Shown in pieces: positions 26,238 through 34,607 of a stretch of 64,000 nucleotides of DNA. The DNA lies in NCBI GenBank assembly GCA_047610385.1, contig JBLGAC010000001.1, positions 62,001 through 126,000 on the forward strand, given 5' to 3'. Below the pieces are notes generated by a model. The model did no database searches and was not told where the DNA came from. It was given only the letters and a program-made list of their open reading frames with translations. The position numbers and the translations under genes are program-made. Numbering within the stretch: position 1 is the first letter of the stretch; the number at the start of each line of letters is the position of its first letter. This DNA comes from JBOCEF01 sp047610385 (GTDB taxonomy: Bacteria > Pseudomonadota > Alphaproteobacteria > Rhodobacterales > Rhodobacteraceae).

Positions 26238-28031
26238 TCAGTCCGATTTCACAAGGCCGGAGAACCCGGCGACGGCGAGCAATGACAGCGCCCAGCCCAT
26301 GGCGATCTGGAGCCAGAGGTATAGGCGAGCCCACCAACCCAAACTGTTCCACCAATCGCTGTCGTTCTTGTCCTCATCCGGAATCCAGTAGGTCTGCATT
26401 TCGAGGTCTACGATCGGCAGAAGGGTGTCGAGCGAGTAGACGAACGCGTTAAACTCGGGCCACGACGCGGCCTCGGGTTGGCGTTCAAAGCAGTCGCGTT
26501 GGGATTCGTCGGCTTTCGCGCGCCCACGGATCGCCCGGAACGCTTCGCCCGCAGACCGTTGGTGCAAATGCTTGCCGCTGGGAACAGCGCAGGCGGTCCA
26601 CTCGGCGGAGCGCAGCACGACGGCGGAGTTGGGTTTTATGGCGTCGGCTTGGGAGGCGGCGTAGAAGGTCGCCGTGCCGATTGCGGCGAACATTCCTAGC
26701 CAGACGAAAGCGCGCAGAGGGCGGTGGCCGTAGCGCACGGACACGCCGAGCGCCCCATCGCGCAATGCCAGCGCCCACCGCCGCCACCCCCATGCAGGCA
26801 GTCGTCCGCGGCGCGATTGGCGCTGCAACTCCTCCTTCTTGATCAGCACGATGCGGGCGTCTTCGGGATGGCCGGACTCGCGAAACACCTTGGCGAGCTG
26901 CTCATAGGGTTGCGGGTGGAAGCCGCCGTCGCCGGGGCCGATGGTGCAGCGGGACAGCCAGTCGAGGCGGCTGCTTGCGTCCCAGTCCTTGCTGTGGACG
27001 CCGCCATAGACGCAGCCGACGAGGCCGATTTCGCCCTGCCCCGGCCCGTCGCCGGGCGTCGGCCAGCACGCCAGTTCATCCGCGAATGCGCCGAGTCGCG
27101 CCTCGGTGAAAACCATCGCGCCCGTCGCTTTGAACCCGCGCCTGAGAAACACGGAGCCCGTCACCCGCGTGCGATCCGCGCTCAGCGCATTTCCCCCGCC
27201 GCCCTTTAGCGTCGCGCCGATGCAGTTGAGGTCTCCGCCAATCTGCGCCCCGAGCAGCCGAACCGCCCCCGTCGCCGTGAACCCGGCGTTGAGAAACACG
27301 GAGCCCGTCACCCGCGCGCGATCCGCGTTCAGCGCATATCCCCCGCCGCCGTCTAGCGTCGCGCCGCTGCAGACGAGGATCCCGCGAATCTGCGCCCCGA
27401 GCAGCCGAACCTCGCCCATCGCCGTGAACCCGGCGTTGAGAAACACGTCGCCCGTCACCCGCGCGCGATCCGCGATCAGCGCATGTCCCCCGCCGCCGTC
27501 CAGCGTCGCGCCGCCGCATTCGAGGTTTCCGCCAATCTGCGCCCCGAGCAGCCGAACCGCGCCCGTCGCCGTGAACCCGTTCCGCATTAACAGGCTGCCG
27601 GAACACCGAAGCCGGTCCCCCACCAAGCCCGGCAAGACCGCGCCATCGAGGAAGATCGAGGCGCAGGCGGCGCCGCGCAGAATCGGCGCCTGGTCAAACC
27701 GGCACCGCATCAGCCCGAGATCGCCGCGCAGTTTCGCGCCTTCCAGGTCCAGCGCACCGCCGTCGATCCACGCGCCCACGATCAGCAGGCCCCGGTCCGA
27801 CGTCGGGGCGCGGGCGTCGCCAGCGCGGGCGAGAAAGGCGATCAGCCCGGCGCGGATCGCACGATCCGCATCCCCGACCGCAGGCAGGTCATCCCCGATG
27901 ACGACGTGGCCGTCGTCATCCACATCCGCCCCGCCCGCCTCGCCGCGCAGCGCGCGCAGCAGGCGGATCTCCGCCGGGCGCAGGTCTGGGAAATCGGGCG
28001 GCGGCGCGGCGCCGAGTTTCGACCACTCCAT
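26238..28031 (-). CDS. Membrane protein with 49-residue tandem repeats, unknown function
   Basis: 597 aa from the ATG at 28031, chosen because a strong GAGGAGG site formed by the last ruvB codons lies just upstream; start and ruvB stop are one base apart. Residues 80-340 look like a beta-helix built of pentapeptide-like turns. Four tandem 49-residue units begin near residues 152, 201, 250 and 299 (147-bp DNA repeats), each with a GFTATGAVRLLGAQIGG-like start, a GGGG turn and ADRARVTG. A helical segment follows (about 365-435), then a membrane helix (442-460), a Trp-rich region containing FVYSLDTLLPIVDL, and a second membrane helix (about 572-592). Related proteins are sometimes labelled oxidoreductases without evidence that I know of. 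It interrupts the usual ruvB-ybgC adjacency. Confidence 0.85.
   Translation of the reverse strand: MEWSKLGAAPPPDFPDLRPAEIRLLRALRGEAGGADVDDDGHVVIGDDLPAVGDADRAIRAGLIAFLARAGDARAPTSDRGLLIVGAWIDGGALDLEGAKLRGDLGLMRCRFDQAPILRGAACASIFLDGAVLPGLVGDRLRCSGSLLMRNGFTATGAVRLLGAQIGGNLECGGATLDGGGGHALIADRARVTGDVFLNAGFTAMGEVRLLGAQIRGILVCSGATLDGGGGYALNADRARVTGSVFLNAGFTATGAVRLLGAQIGGDLNCIGATLKGGGGNALSADRTRVTGSVFLRRGFKATGAMVFTEARLGAFADELACWPTPGDGPGQGEIGLVGCVYGGVHSKDWDASSRLDWLSRCTIGPGDGGFHPQPYEQLAKVFRESGHPEDARIVLIKKEELQRQSRRGRLPAWGWRRWALALRDGALGVSVRYGHRPLRAFVWLGMFAAIGTATFYAASQADAIKPNSAVVLRSAEWTACAVPSGKHLHQRSAGEAFRAIRGRAKADESQRDCFERQPEAASWPEFNAFVYSLDTLLPIVDLEMQTYWIPDEDKNDSDWWNSLGWWARLYLWLQIAMGWALSLLAVAGFSGLVKSD
27130..27717 (-). 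repeat. Four tandem 147-bp coding repeats
   Basis: The marker GTGAACCCG (or a close variant) recurs at 27130, 27277, 27424 and 27571, exactly 147 bp apart. The middle copies are highly similar at the DNA level, suggesting recent duplication or conversion; the copy at 27130 is the most diverged. Confidence 0.85.
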
Positions 28032-28032
28032 C

Positions 28033-29073
28033 TCAGTCCTCCTCAAACAACCCCGGACGCGGGTCGGGCACCTTGGGGGGCGTCAGGCCCAGATGCACCC
28101 AAGCCTTGCGCGCCAGCATCCGACCCCGCGGGGTGCGCTGAAGCAAGCCTTGCTGCAACAGGAACGGCTCGATCACCTCCTCAATCGCGTCGCGGGATTC
28201 TGACAGGGCGGCGGCCATCGTCTCGACCCCCACCGGGCCACCGCCGAAATTGTCGGCGATCATGTTCAGATACCGCCGATCCCCCGAATCCAGCCCCAGA
28301 TCATCAACCCCGAGCCTTGTCAGCGCCCGGTCCGCAATCGCCCGCGTCACGGTGCCGTCGCCCTCAACCACCGCGAAATCCACCACGCGGCGCAGCAAGC
28401 GCCCGGCGATGCGCGGGGTGCCGCGGGCGCGGCGGGCGATCTCATGGGCGCCCTCAGGTTCGGCGGGGGCGTTCATCAGCGCGGCGGCGCGGGTGACGAT
28501 TTTCACCAGATCCTCAACCGAATAGAACTCCAGCCGTGTGGGAATGCCGAACCGGTCGCGCAAAGGCGTGGTCAGCAGCCCCAGCCGCGTGGTTGCCCCG
28601 ATCAGCGTGAAGGGCTGCAGATCAATCCGCACCGTGCGCGCGGCAGGCCCCTCGCCGATCACCAGATCCAGCGCGAAATCCTCCATCGCAGGGTAGAGCA
28701 CCTCTTCGACCACCGGCGACATGCGGTGGATTTCGTCGATGAACAGCACATCGCGCGCATCGAGATTGGTCAGAATCGCCGCCAAATCCCCCGCCTTGGC
28801 CAAGACAGGCCCAGAGGTCATGCGGAAATTGACCCCCAATTCGCGCGCCACGATCTGCCCCAGCGTGGTCTTTCCCAGACCGGGGGGGCCGTGGAACAGC
28901 GTGTGGTCCATCGCCTCGCCGCGCTGGCGGGCGCTTTCGATGAACACCCGCAGGTTGGCGCGGGTCTCGGCCTGGCCGGTGAAATCATCCAGCGATTGCG
29001 GGCGCAGCGCCCGGTCATGATCGTCGCCGGGGCGCGGATCACGGTCCACAAGGCGGCCAGTCTCGTCGGTCAT
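28033..29073 (-). CDS. ruvB: Holliday junction branch migration helicase RuvB
   Basis: Hexameric AAA+ motor driving branch migration with RuvA. 346 aa. Walker A GPPGLGKTTL, Walker B LFIDEIHRM, sensor region IGATTRLGLLTTPLRDRFG and the C-terminal winged-helix domain (EEVIEPFLLQQGLLQRTPRGR) are all present. It starts two bases after the ruvA stop. Confidence 0.98.
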   Translation of the reverse strand: MTDETGRLVDRDPRPGDDHDRALRPQSLDDFTGQAETRANLRVFIESARQRGEAMDHTLFHGPPGLGKTTLGQIVARELGVNFRMTSGPVLAKAGDLAAILTNLDARDVLFIDEIHRMSPVVEEVLYPAMEDFALDLVIGEGPAARTVRIDLQPFTLIGATTRLGLLTTPLRDRFGIPTRLEFYSVEDLVKIVTRAAALMNAPAEPEGAHEIARRARGTPRIAGRLLRRVVDFAVVEGDGTVTRAIADRALTRLGVDDLGLDSGDRRYLNMIADNFGGGPVGVETMAAALSESRDAIEEVIEPFLLQQGLLQRTPRGRMLARKAWVHLGLTPPKVPDPRPGLFEED

Positions 29074-29075
29074 GC

Positions 29076-29792
29076 TCAGCCCCTCGGCGCAAGGGCGCGC
29101 AGGGCGGCGCGGATCAAGGCGGCGGCGTCTGAGGTCGGCTCTGCCTCGGCGGCCTCAGCGATGACCTGCGCGGCCTCAGACATGCCATAGCCGAGGTTGG
29201 ACAGCGCCGACAACGCATCCGCCTGCGCCGCGGCCGATGCGGCGGCGGCAAGGGTGGCGGCGTCAGGGGCGGCGGGTTTGCGCGTGCGTTTGGGCTTGGG
29301 AGCATCGTCGATTACATCGTCGGGCACATCGTCAGGCATGCTGGACCCGCCATCCGCGGGCCGCGCCATCCGCGCGCCCATGGCCATGATGGTCGGCGCC
29401 TTGTCCTTCAGCTCCAACACCAGCCGTGCGGCGATCTTCGGCCCGATGCCGGGCGCGCGGCGGATCGCGCCTGCGTCCCCCAGCATGATCGCCCGCGCCA
29501 GCCCGTCCGGCCCCAACGCGCCCAGCACCGCCAGCGCCGCCTTGGCGCCGACACCCTGAACCGAGGTCAGCAGCCGGTGCCATTCCTTCTCCGCCAAGGT
29601 CATGAAGCCATAAAGCTGCAGCAGATCCTCGCGCACCACCATTTCGGTATAAAGGGCGGCATGCTCACCAGGGCTCGGCAATCGGGCCAGCGTGCGTGGC
29701 GCGCAATAGATGATGTACCCGACGCCCGCGGCCTCGATCAGCGCATGATCCTCAGCGACGTAATCCAGCCTGCCTGCGATCTTTCCGATCAT
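29076..29792 (-). CDS. ruvA: Holliday junction DNA-binding subunit RuvA
   Basis: 238 aa from the ATG at 29792 (MIGKIAGRLDY), the family-typical start; 14 upstream codons are open but unlikely. Domain I (OB fold, about 1-62), domain II with helix-hairpin-helix motifs (LTSVQGVGAKAALAVLG and APGIGPKIAARLVLELKDK) and the mobile domain III (C-terminal 50 residues, LSNLGYGMSEAAQVI) are recognisable. The linker before domain III is long and Pro/Ala/Lys-rich. Confidence 0.96.
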   Translation of the reverse strand: MIGKIAGRLDYVAEDHALIEAAGVGYIIYCAPRTLARLPSPGEHAALYTEMVVREDLLQLYGFMTLAEKEWHRLLTSVQGVGAKAALAVLGALGPDGLARAIMLGDAGAIRRAPGIGPKIAARLVLELKDKAPTIMAMGARMARPADGGSSMPDDVPDDVIDDAPKPKRTRKPAAPDAATLAAAASAAAQADALSALSNLGYGMSEAAQVIAEAAEAEPTSDAAALIRAALRALAPRG

Positions 29793-29896
29793 CTCATGTC
29801 CCTTCCCGCCGATATTCCGAACCCGGTCCGCCACCGGGTGCCCCGCGCGGCTGAGCGGGGGGGGCTCGCCCCCCCGAGGCCGCGCCCGCCCGGCGA

Positions 29897-30406
29897 TCAG
29901 CGCCGGTCAGCCGCCGCAATCGCCTCTGCCAACCGGTTCTGGAACCGCGCATGATGGGCATGACACAGCGCGACCGCCAGCGCATCCGCACTGTCAGGCC
30001 CCACGATCACAACGCCCGGCAGCATCATGCGCACCATGTGATCGACCTGCCCCTTATCCGCATGCCCGACGCCGACCACCGCCTTTTTCACCGCATTGGG
30101 CGCGTATTCGGCCACCACCAGCCCGGCGCGCGCGGGCACCAGCATCGACATCGCCCGCGCCTGCCCCAGCTTCAGCGTCCCCGCTGCGTCCTTGTTGACA
30201 AAAGTATGCTCCACCGCAGCTTGGTCGGGGGCCCAGCGGGCGACCACTTCCTCAATCTGGTTGAACAGGCTCAGCAACCGCTGCGCGAGGTCATCGCCTT
30301 GCGACGCACACACCCCGTTTGCGACGTGGCTAAGCCGCGATCCCGCCACATCGACCACGCCCCAACCGGTGCGGCGCAGCCCCGGGTCCAGTCCGATCAC
30401 GCGCAT
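29897..30406 (-). CDS. ruvC: Holliday junction endonuclease RuvC
   Basis: Resolves Holliday junctions. 169 aa from the ATG at 30406 (MRVIGLDPGLRRTGWG), preceded by AAAGGA. The metal-binding acidic residues are seen as Asp7, the Glu in AAVEHTFVNKD, and the aspartates in GPDSADALAVALCHAHH. First gene of ruvCAB; a GC-rich hairpin region separates it from ruvA. Confidence 0.96.
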   Translation of the reverse strand: MRVIGLDPGLRRTGWGVVDVAGSRLSHVANGVCASQGDDLAQRLLSLFNQIEEVVARWAPDQAAVEHTFVNKDAAGTLKLGQARAMSMLVPARAGLVVAEYAPNAVKKAVVGVGHADKGQVDHMVRMMLPGVVIVGPDSADALAVALCHAHHARFQNRLAEAIAAADRR

Positions 30407-30720
30407 GGGTCCGTCCTTTTTATCAAATGCAAGGCAACCGCTAGCACGAAAGGGGAACGGCTCCCAAGTGGAAACCGGCATCCACGAGGCTCTGAGTTCG
30501 GAAACCGACACTTTGCGCCACAGCGCCGACCCAACCTGAAATCTGGCTTAAGCACTGAAAATCTTAATAAAAACGTTATGCGAAAAACGCATGTCGGCCA
30601 TGCATTCATTGCACTTGCTGATCCGGGGCTTCGAGGCTATCTGCCCATCGCTGGCAGACAAAATGCCGAGCGTTACAAGCATCAATCTCGTGGAGTTCCA
30701 CGCGCATCGGAGTCCCCGCC
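30407..30720. other. Divergent intergenic region between ruvC and DUF1127 gene
   Basis: 314 bp, with an AT-rich core around 30540-30610 containing the small hairpin TGCG-AAAAA-CGCA. No ORF looks coding. It should carry the ruv promoter (leftward, not identified) and the DUF1127 promoter listed separately. Confidence 0.5.
30615..30643 (+). promoter_or_regulatory. Putative sigma-70 promoter of the DUF1127 gene
   Basis: TTGCTG (30615-30620) and TATCTG (30638-30643) are separated by 17 bp; the leader would be about 70 nt. Confidence 0.55.
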
Positions 30721-30957
30721 ATGGCCGTCATCGATCCTCGCTTCGTCGTCTCTTCCTCGCCCATGGGCGCGGCAACCGTCCTGCGTGCCGTGAACGCGGT
30801 TGAACACGCGCTCAATGCCTGCCTGCGCACGCTGAGCCTTGCTCAGGCACGCCGCCGGACCCGGTCTGAGATCGGACGTCTGAGCCCGCGCCAGCTGGCA
30901 GATATCGGCCTAGTGCCGGGCACCCTCGACGAAGCCGTTGAACGCCGCATTCGCTAA
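30721..30957 (+). CDS. DUF1127 domain small protein
   Basis: 78 aa, basic. The C-terminal DUF1127 segment is recognisable (SEIGRLSPRQLADIGLVPG followed by a short Arg-rich tail); the N-terminal half is less typical. A GGAG site lies upstream. Small DUF1127 proteins in Rhodobacter are linked to stress adaptation and RNA turnover; whether this one shares that role is inference. Confidence 0.82.
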   Translation: MAVIDPRFVVSSSPMGAATVLRAVNAVEHALNACLRTLSLAQARRRTRSEIGRLSPRQLADIGLVPGTLDEAVERRIR

Positions 30958-31368
30958 GCGATAAGGGGCGCGTGCGGGCCTGATCCCGCGCAGCCCGTCG
31001 GGCGGATTAGAATGCCGCCAATACTGCAGCGCCGGCCCCACATCAGGGTCCGGGCACCTCTTTTGGGCACCGCCCTTGTGGCCGCGCCCGGACATCGGTC
31101 CTTTCTTGCCGTTCGGCGAAACGGGCGCGATGCGCGAAGGCGGCCCTCCCCGCCTCTTCCCCCGCGCGCCGCGCCGATATTGCCAAGCCGCGCTGCGCCC
31201 TTTTTCAACAAGGGGCGCGCGCGGCAACGTCAGGCAGGGCCGAAAGGGGCGCGCCGACCTCGCCGAGAGCGCCACGCGCCCGACGGGTCGGCACGCGCCC
31301 CTGCAAAGCGGCCACGCGCGATTGTCCCCGCGCGTGGCCGCTTTGCACACTTCTCAACTGGTAAAGCG
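30958..31368. other. 411-bp non-coding stretch between DUF1127 gene and prmA
   Basis: Very GC-rich. Open frames on both strands lack any recognisable protein pattern. It contains one strong palindrome (31302-31347, listed separately). No promoter is needed here, because both flanking genes converge. Confidence 0.5.
31302..31347. repeat. 19-bp perfect inverted repeat with 8-base loop
   Basis: TGCAAAGCGGCCACGCGCG (31302-31320) is repeated exactly inverted at 31329-31347 around ATTGTCCC, 21 bp after the prmA stop. It may terminate prmA and DUF1127 transcripts, although neither side has a T-tract, or be a mobile palindromic unit. Confidence 0.75.
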
Positions 31369-32235
31369 TCAGCGGCGTAGCAGCAGCGTGGTCCACTCAC
31401 CAAGCACGATCCGTTCAATCCGCCGGAATCCCCACGCGAGATAGGCATTTTCCACGCCCTGCGCTTGTTCGTTCAGGATGCCCGAAAGCACCGCATGCCC
31501 GCCCGGCGCCACCGCGCGCGCCATGTCCGGCGCCAACCCTTTCAGGGGCCGTGCGAGGATATTGGCAAAGATCAGGTCAAACCGCCCGGCGCTGCGCAAC
31601 AACGGGCTGCGAAACCCGACAGAGCGCCCGACCCGCATCCAAGGCCCAAACCCGTTATGAACCACATTGGCCCGCGCCGTGCGCACCGCCACCGGGTCAA
31701 TGTCGGTCGCCACCACCAGTTTGCGCATCGCCACCGCAGCGCCCATGCCCAGCACGCCGGTGCCACAGCCGATATCCGCAACCTTGGCAGGCCGCACGCC
31801 GCGTTTCAGCAGCTTGTCGAGCGCCAGCAGACAGCCCCGCGTGGTGCCGTGATGGCCAGTGCCAAAGGCCATTGCGGCCTCGATCTCCAGCCCCAGCTTG
31901 TTGATGCCGATTTTTTCGCGGTCATGGCGGCCATAGACCACAAAGCGGCCCGCGGGCACTGGCGACAATTCGCGGCGCACATGGGCGACCCAATCGCGGT
32001 CCTCAAGCACCGACACCGCGAAGGGCCGCGCGCCATGGACCGCCGCCAGAATCGCCAAGGCGATTTCATCGGGCTTTTCGGAATAATAGCCCCCGACCTC
32101 CCACAGGCCCGACCCGTCCTCGACCTCCATGACCGCAAGGCCATGGGGCGTGACGGGCAGGTTTTCGACCGCGTCGCCCAACGCATAGGCCGGTTTTTCG
32201 CCGGGAATGGTGGTCAGCGCGGTCCAGGTGGTCAT
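31369..32235 (-). CDS. prmA: Ribosomal protein L11 methyltransferase
   Basis: 288 aa. Class I methyltransferase that trimethylates L11. The N-terminal recognition domain (about 1-110) is followed by the catalytic domain with the PrmA-specific GTGHHGTTRGCLLALD, motif I VADIGCGTGVLG, and DLIFANILARPL, the NPPY-like position of this family. Single gene; msrA lies 86 bp upstream on the same strand. Confidence 0.95.
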   Translation of the reverse strand: MTTWTALTTIPGEKPAYALGDAVENLPVTPHGLAVMEVEDGSGLWEVGGYYSEKPDEIALAILAAVHGARPFAVSVLEDRDWVAHVRRELSPVPAGRFVVYGRHDREKIGINKLGLEIEAAMAFGTGHHGTTRGCLLALDKLLKRGVRPAKVADIGCGTGVLGMGAAVAMRKLVVATDIDPVAVRTARANVVHNGFGPWMRVGRSVGFRSPLLRSAGRFDLIFANILARPLKGLAPDMARAVAPGGHAVLSGILNEQAQGVENAYLAWGFRRIERIVLGEWTTLLLRR

Positions 32236-32320
32236 GCCAAGGGCTTTCTTTCAGGAATGAAGGCCCTGCGGTAAGCGTGGGCGCGGGCCGCGTCAAGGCG
32301 GCGCCGCGCCCTGCGCAGGG

Positions 32321-32968
32321 TCAGACGCCCGTCCCGATCGGGCAGGAGACGCCAGTCCCCTCCATGCCGCAATAGCCGCCGGGGTTCTTGGACAGGTATT
32401 GCTGGTGGTAATCCTCGGCAAAAAAGAACGCGGGTGCGCGCAGAATTTCGGTGGTGATCTGCCCAAACCCGGCGGCCTTGAGCCGCGGCTGATACGCGTC
32501 GCGGCTGGCGATGGCGGCGGCCTTCTGCGCGTCATCGGTCACATAGATGCCGCTGCGATACTGGGTGCCGACATCATTGCCCTGCTGCATGCCCTGGGTC
32601 GGGTCGTGCCCTTCCCAGAACGCCTGCAACAGCACCTCAAACGAGGCCTCTGCGGGGTCAAACACCAGACGCACCACTTCGTTATGACCGGTGCGGCCCG
32701 AACATACCTCACGGTACGAGGCGTTCGGCGTCAGACCCCCGGCATAGCCAACGGCGGTGACCCACACGCCGGGAATGTTCCACAAGCGGCGCTCAACACC
32801 CCAAAAGCAGCCCATGCCGAACATCGCGATCTGCATGCCCGCGGGATAGGGCGGTTGCAGCGGGCGCCCCGTCACATGGTGCAGTTCTGCGGTCGGAATC
32901 GGATCAGGGCGGCCGGGCAGTGCCTCAGCAGCATTGGGCATCTCGGGGTTGCGGTGGGTCCAGAACAT
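32321..32968 (-). CDS. msrA: Peptide-methionine (S)-S-oxide reductase MsrA
   Basis: Repairs oxidised methionine. 215 aa. The active-site motif GCFWG is present in AMFGMGCFWGVERRL, followed by GYAGGLTPNASYREVCSGRTGH and QYRSGIYV, all diagnostic for MsrA. An N-terminal extension of about 45 residues precedes the catalytic core, as in the longer MsrA class. No msrB is nearby. Confidence 0.96.
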   Translation of the reverse strand: MFWTHRNPEMPNAAEALPGRPDPIPTAELHHVTGRPLQPPYPAGMQIAMFGMGCFWGVERRLWNIPGVWVTAVGYAGGLTPNASYREVCSGRTGHNEVVRLVFDPAEASFEVLLQAFWEGHDPTQGMQQGNDVGTQYRSGIYVTDDAQKAAAIASRDAYQPRLKAAGFGQITTEILRAPAFFFAEDYHQQYLSKNPGGYCGMEGTGVSCPIGTGV

Positions 32969-33065
32969 GGCGTGTCCTCCTGTTGATGCAGGAGATAGCG
33001 CGCAAAGCGCCCCACGGCAACGGCGCGGCGGGCGGCCGCCCTGCCCTATGTCAGGCGATGCTGAA

Positions 33066-33093
33066 TTGATTTCATTTTAGGTTCATTTAGCAT
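33066..33093 (+). promoter_or_regulatory. Putative promoter of the first VPLPA-CTERM gene
   Basis: TTGATT (33066-33071) and TAGCAT (33088-33093) are 16 bp apart in a locally AT-rich stretch, 52 bases before the start codon. Confidence 0.5.
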
Positions 33094-33144
33094 ACGCAGA
33101 CGATCCAGCCATCTTTGGCTGCTGACGTTCTGGGGGATAGTTCC

Positions 33145-33705
33145 ATGCGGTTTTCATTCATTGCGGCCGCAAGCGCCGCGTTTCTGTCAGCAGGCGCCGC
33201 GCAAGCCGCCATGATCGTCAACGTGCAGGAGGTCGGCGGCAACGTCGTCATCGACTATTCCGGCACGCTCGACCTGACCGGCGAGACCTTCGAATTTACA
33301 CAGACTTTAGGCTTGGTCGGCGCGACACCGAACGAGGGGCTAATTTTCAACCTGTTGACACCCTTCGATGTCTACTCCTTCACGGGCGCGGGTGGGACGC
33401 CCCATGGCTCCGGACTGGCGTGGCCTGCGGACACAAGCACGGGGGTCGCGTTCGGATTTGATGCCACCGGCTTTGCGGTTCCCGAAGGCTATGACGGCAG
33501 CACGGCGCTGAGCGGGTCGATGACCTTCGTCGGCGCCTCGCTGCTCTCGCTCGGCTACACGCAGGGCATCTACGAGCTCGCGCTGGTCAATGACACGATC
33601 ACCACCAATGTGATCGCCTCCGCCGTCCCCCTGCCCGCTGCAGCCCCGCTGCTGCTGGGCGCGCTGGCGCTGACCGGCTTTGCCGCGCGTCGCCGCAAGG
33701 GCTGA
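33145..33705 (+). CDS. VPLPA-CTERM sorting-domain protein (copy 1)
   Basis: 186 aa from the ATG at 33145, which begins a signal peptide (1 to about 22, ending AQAA); upstream open codons are ignored. The mature part starts with a IVNVQEVGGNVVIDYSGT block shared with copy 2. The C-terminus has the sorting signal AVPLPAAAPLLLGALALTGF followed by the basic tail AARRRKG. Proteins with this tail are predicted substrates of exosortase-type processing in Rhodobacterales (VPLPA-CTERM / exosortase D system). No exosortase gene is in the window. The ligand or function of the middle region is unknown. Confidence 0.85.
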   Translation: MRFSFIAAASAAFLSAGAAQAAMIVNVQEVGGNVVIDYSGTLDLTGETFEFTQTLGLVGATPNEGLIFNLLTPFDVYSFTGAGGTPHGSGLAWPADTSTGVAFGFDATGFAVPEGYDGSTALSGSMTFVGASLLSLGYTQGIYELALVNDTITTNVIASAVPLPAAAPLLLGALALTGFAARRRKG

Positions 33706-33942
33706 TCCGACCAACCTTCCCCCGGCGCGCGTCGTGCCCGGGGGCAGGGCGCGCAGGGCAGGACCGCGGTGCATCACGACCGGGGCGCAGGCCCTTGGCA
33801 GACATCCCGATCGTCGCCCGGACGCGGGACGGACGACGCCATAAGCCGCCGCACAAATGAAAACATAATTAGACGCCGGAAATTTAACGTATAAGGCTGA
33901 AACGGTCGATTCGATCGAAATATTTTTTCTGGGGATATATCA

Positions 33943-34512
33943 ATGCGAAACTGGCTCAGCGCAATAGCGATGGCTGCAATTATGCCATTCAGCCCGGCAC
34001 AAGCCGCCGTGATCGTCAATGTGCAGGAAGTTGGGGCCGATGTGGTCATCAACTTTTCTGGCACAATCGATCCGACCGGCCTCGGCACCGGCGCATACTC
34101 GGGTGGTACCAACAGATTTGTTCGTCCAGAATTTGGAATGGTAGTCTCAGTTTATTTTGAAGGCTGGAACTACAGCTATGTGACACCGAACGCACCACAC
34201 GGCCCGGGCGAAGCCACGGGCGCAGCCACCTATACGACGACCCAGTCGGGCGACAGCTTCTCCGTCAGCCAATACGGTGTGATAGTGCCCTACCTCTACC
34301 AAACCAACACAGCGCTGAGCGGGTCGATGACTTTCGTCGGCGCCACGTTGTTCTCGCTCGGCTACACGCAGGGCGTCTATGTCCTCACGCTGCCCGAAGA
34401 CACGATCACCACCAATGTGATCGCCTCCGCCGTCCCGCTGCCCGCCGCCGCGCCGCTGTTGCTGGGCGCGCTGGCGCTGACCGGCTTTGCCGCGCGTCGC
34501 CGCAAGGGCTGA
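33943..34512 (+). CDS. VPLPA-CTERM sorting-domain protein (copy 2)
   Basis: 189 aa with a signal peptide (1 to about 22) and the same layout as the preceding gene. The first 25 mature residues and the last 70 residues closely match copy 1, while the central part (about 48-118) differs and is richer in Tyr/Thr/Ser and in A+T. The 3' 200 bp are nearly identical between the two copies, ending in the same AARRRKG tail. This points to tandem duplication followed by divergence of the exposed centre or by conversion of the ends. A short AT-rich leader with TATAAG (33890-33895) precedes it. Confidence 0.85.
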   Translation: MRNWLSAIAMAAIMPFSPAQAAVIVNVQEVGADVVINFSGTIDPTGLGTGAYSGGTNRFVRPEFGMVVSVYFEGWNYSYVTPNAPHGPGEATGAATYTTTQSGDSFSVSQYGVIVPYLYQTNTALSGSMTFVGATLFSLGYTQGVYVLTLPEDTITTNVIASAVPLPAAAPLLLGALALTGFAARRRKG

Positions 34513-34607
34513 CCGCCCCCGCCCCGGCGCGGCATCGCGTCGGGGTGGACGGAACACACAGGGAACACCCCTTTCCCTATCGCGCGGACCGCGCTAGGCT
34601 GTTGCCC

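Noticed and set aside
30910..31350. A 146-codon open frame on the minus strand across the 411-bp gap
   Set aside because: No domain, Arg/Pro/Gly-biased, and it overlaps the DUF1127 gene end; the palindrome lies inside it. More likely non-coding.
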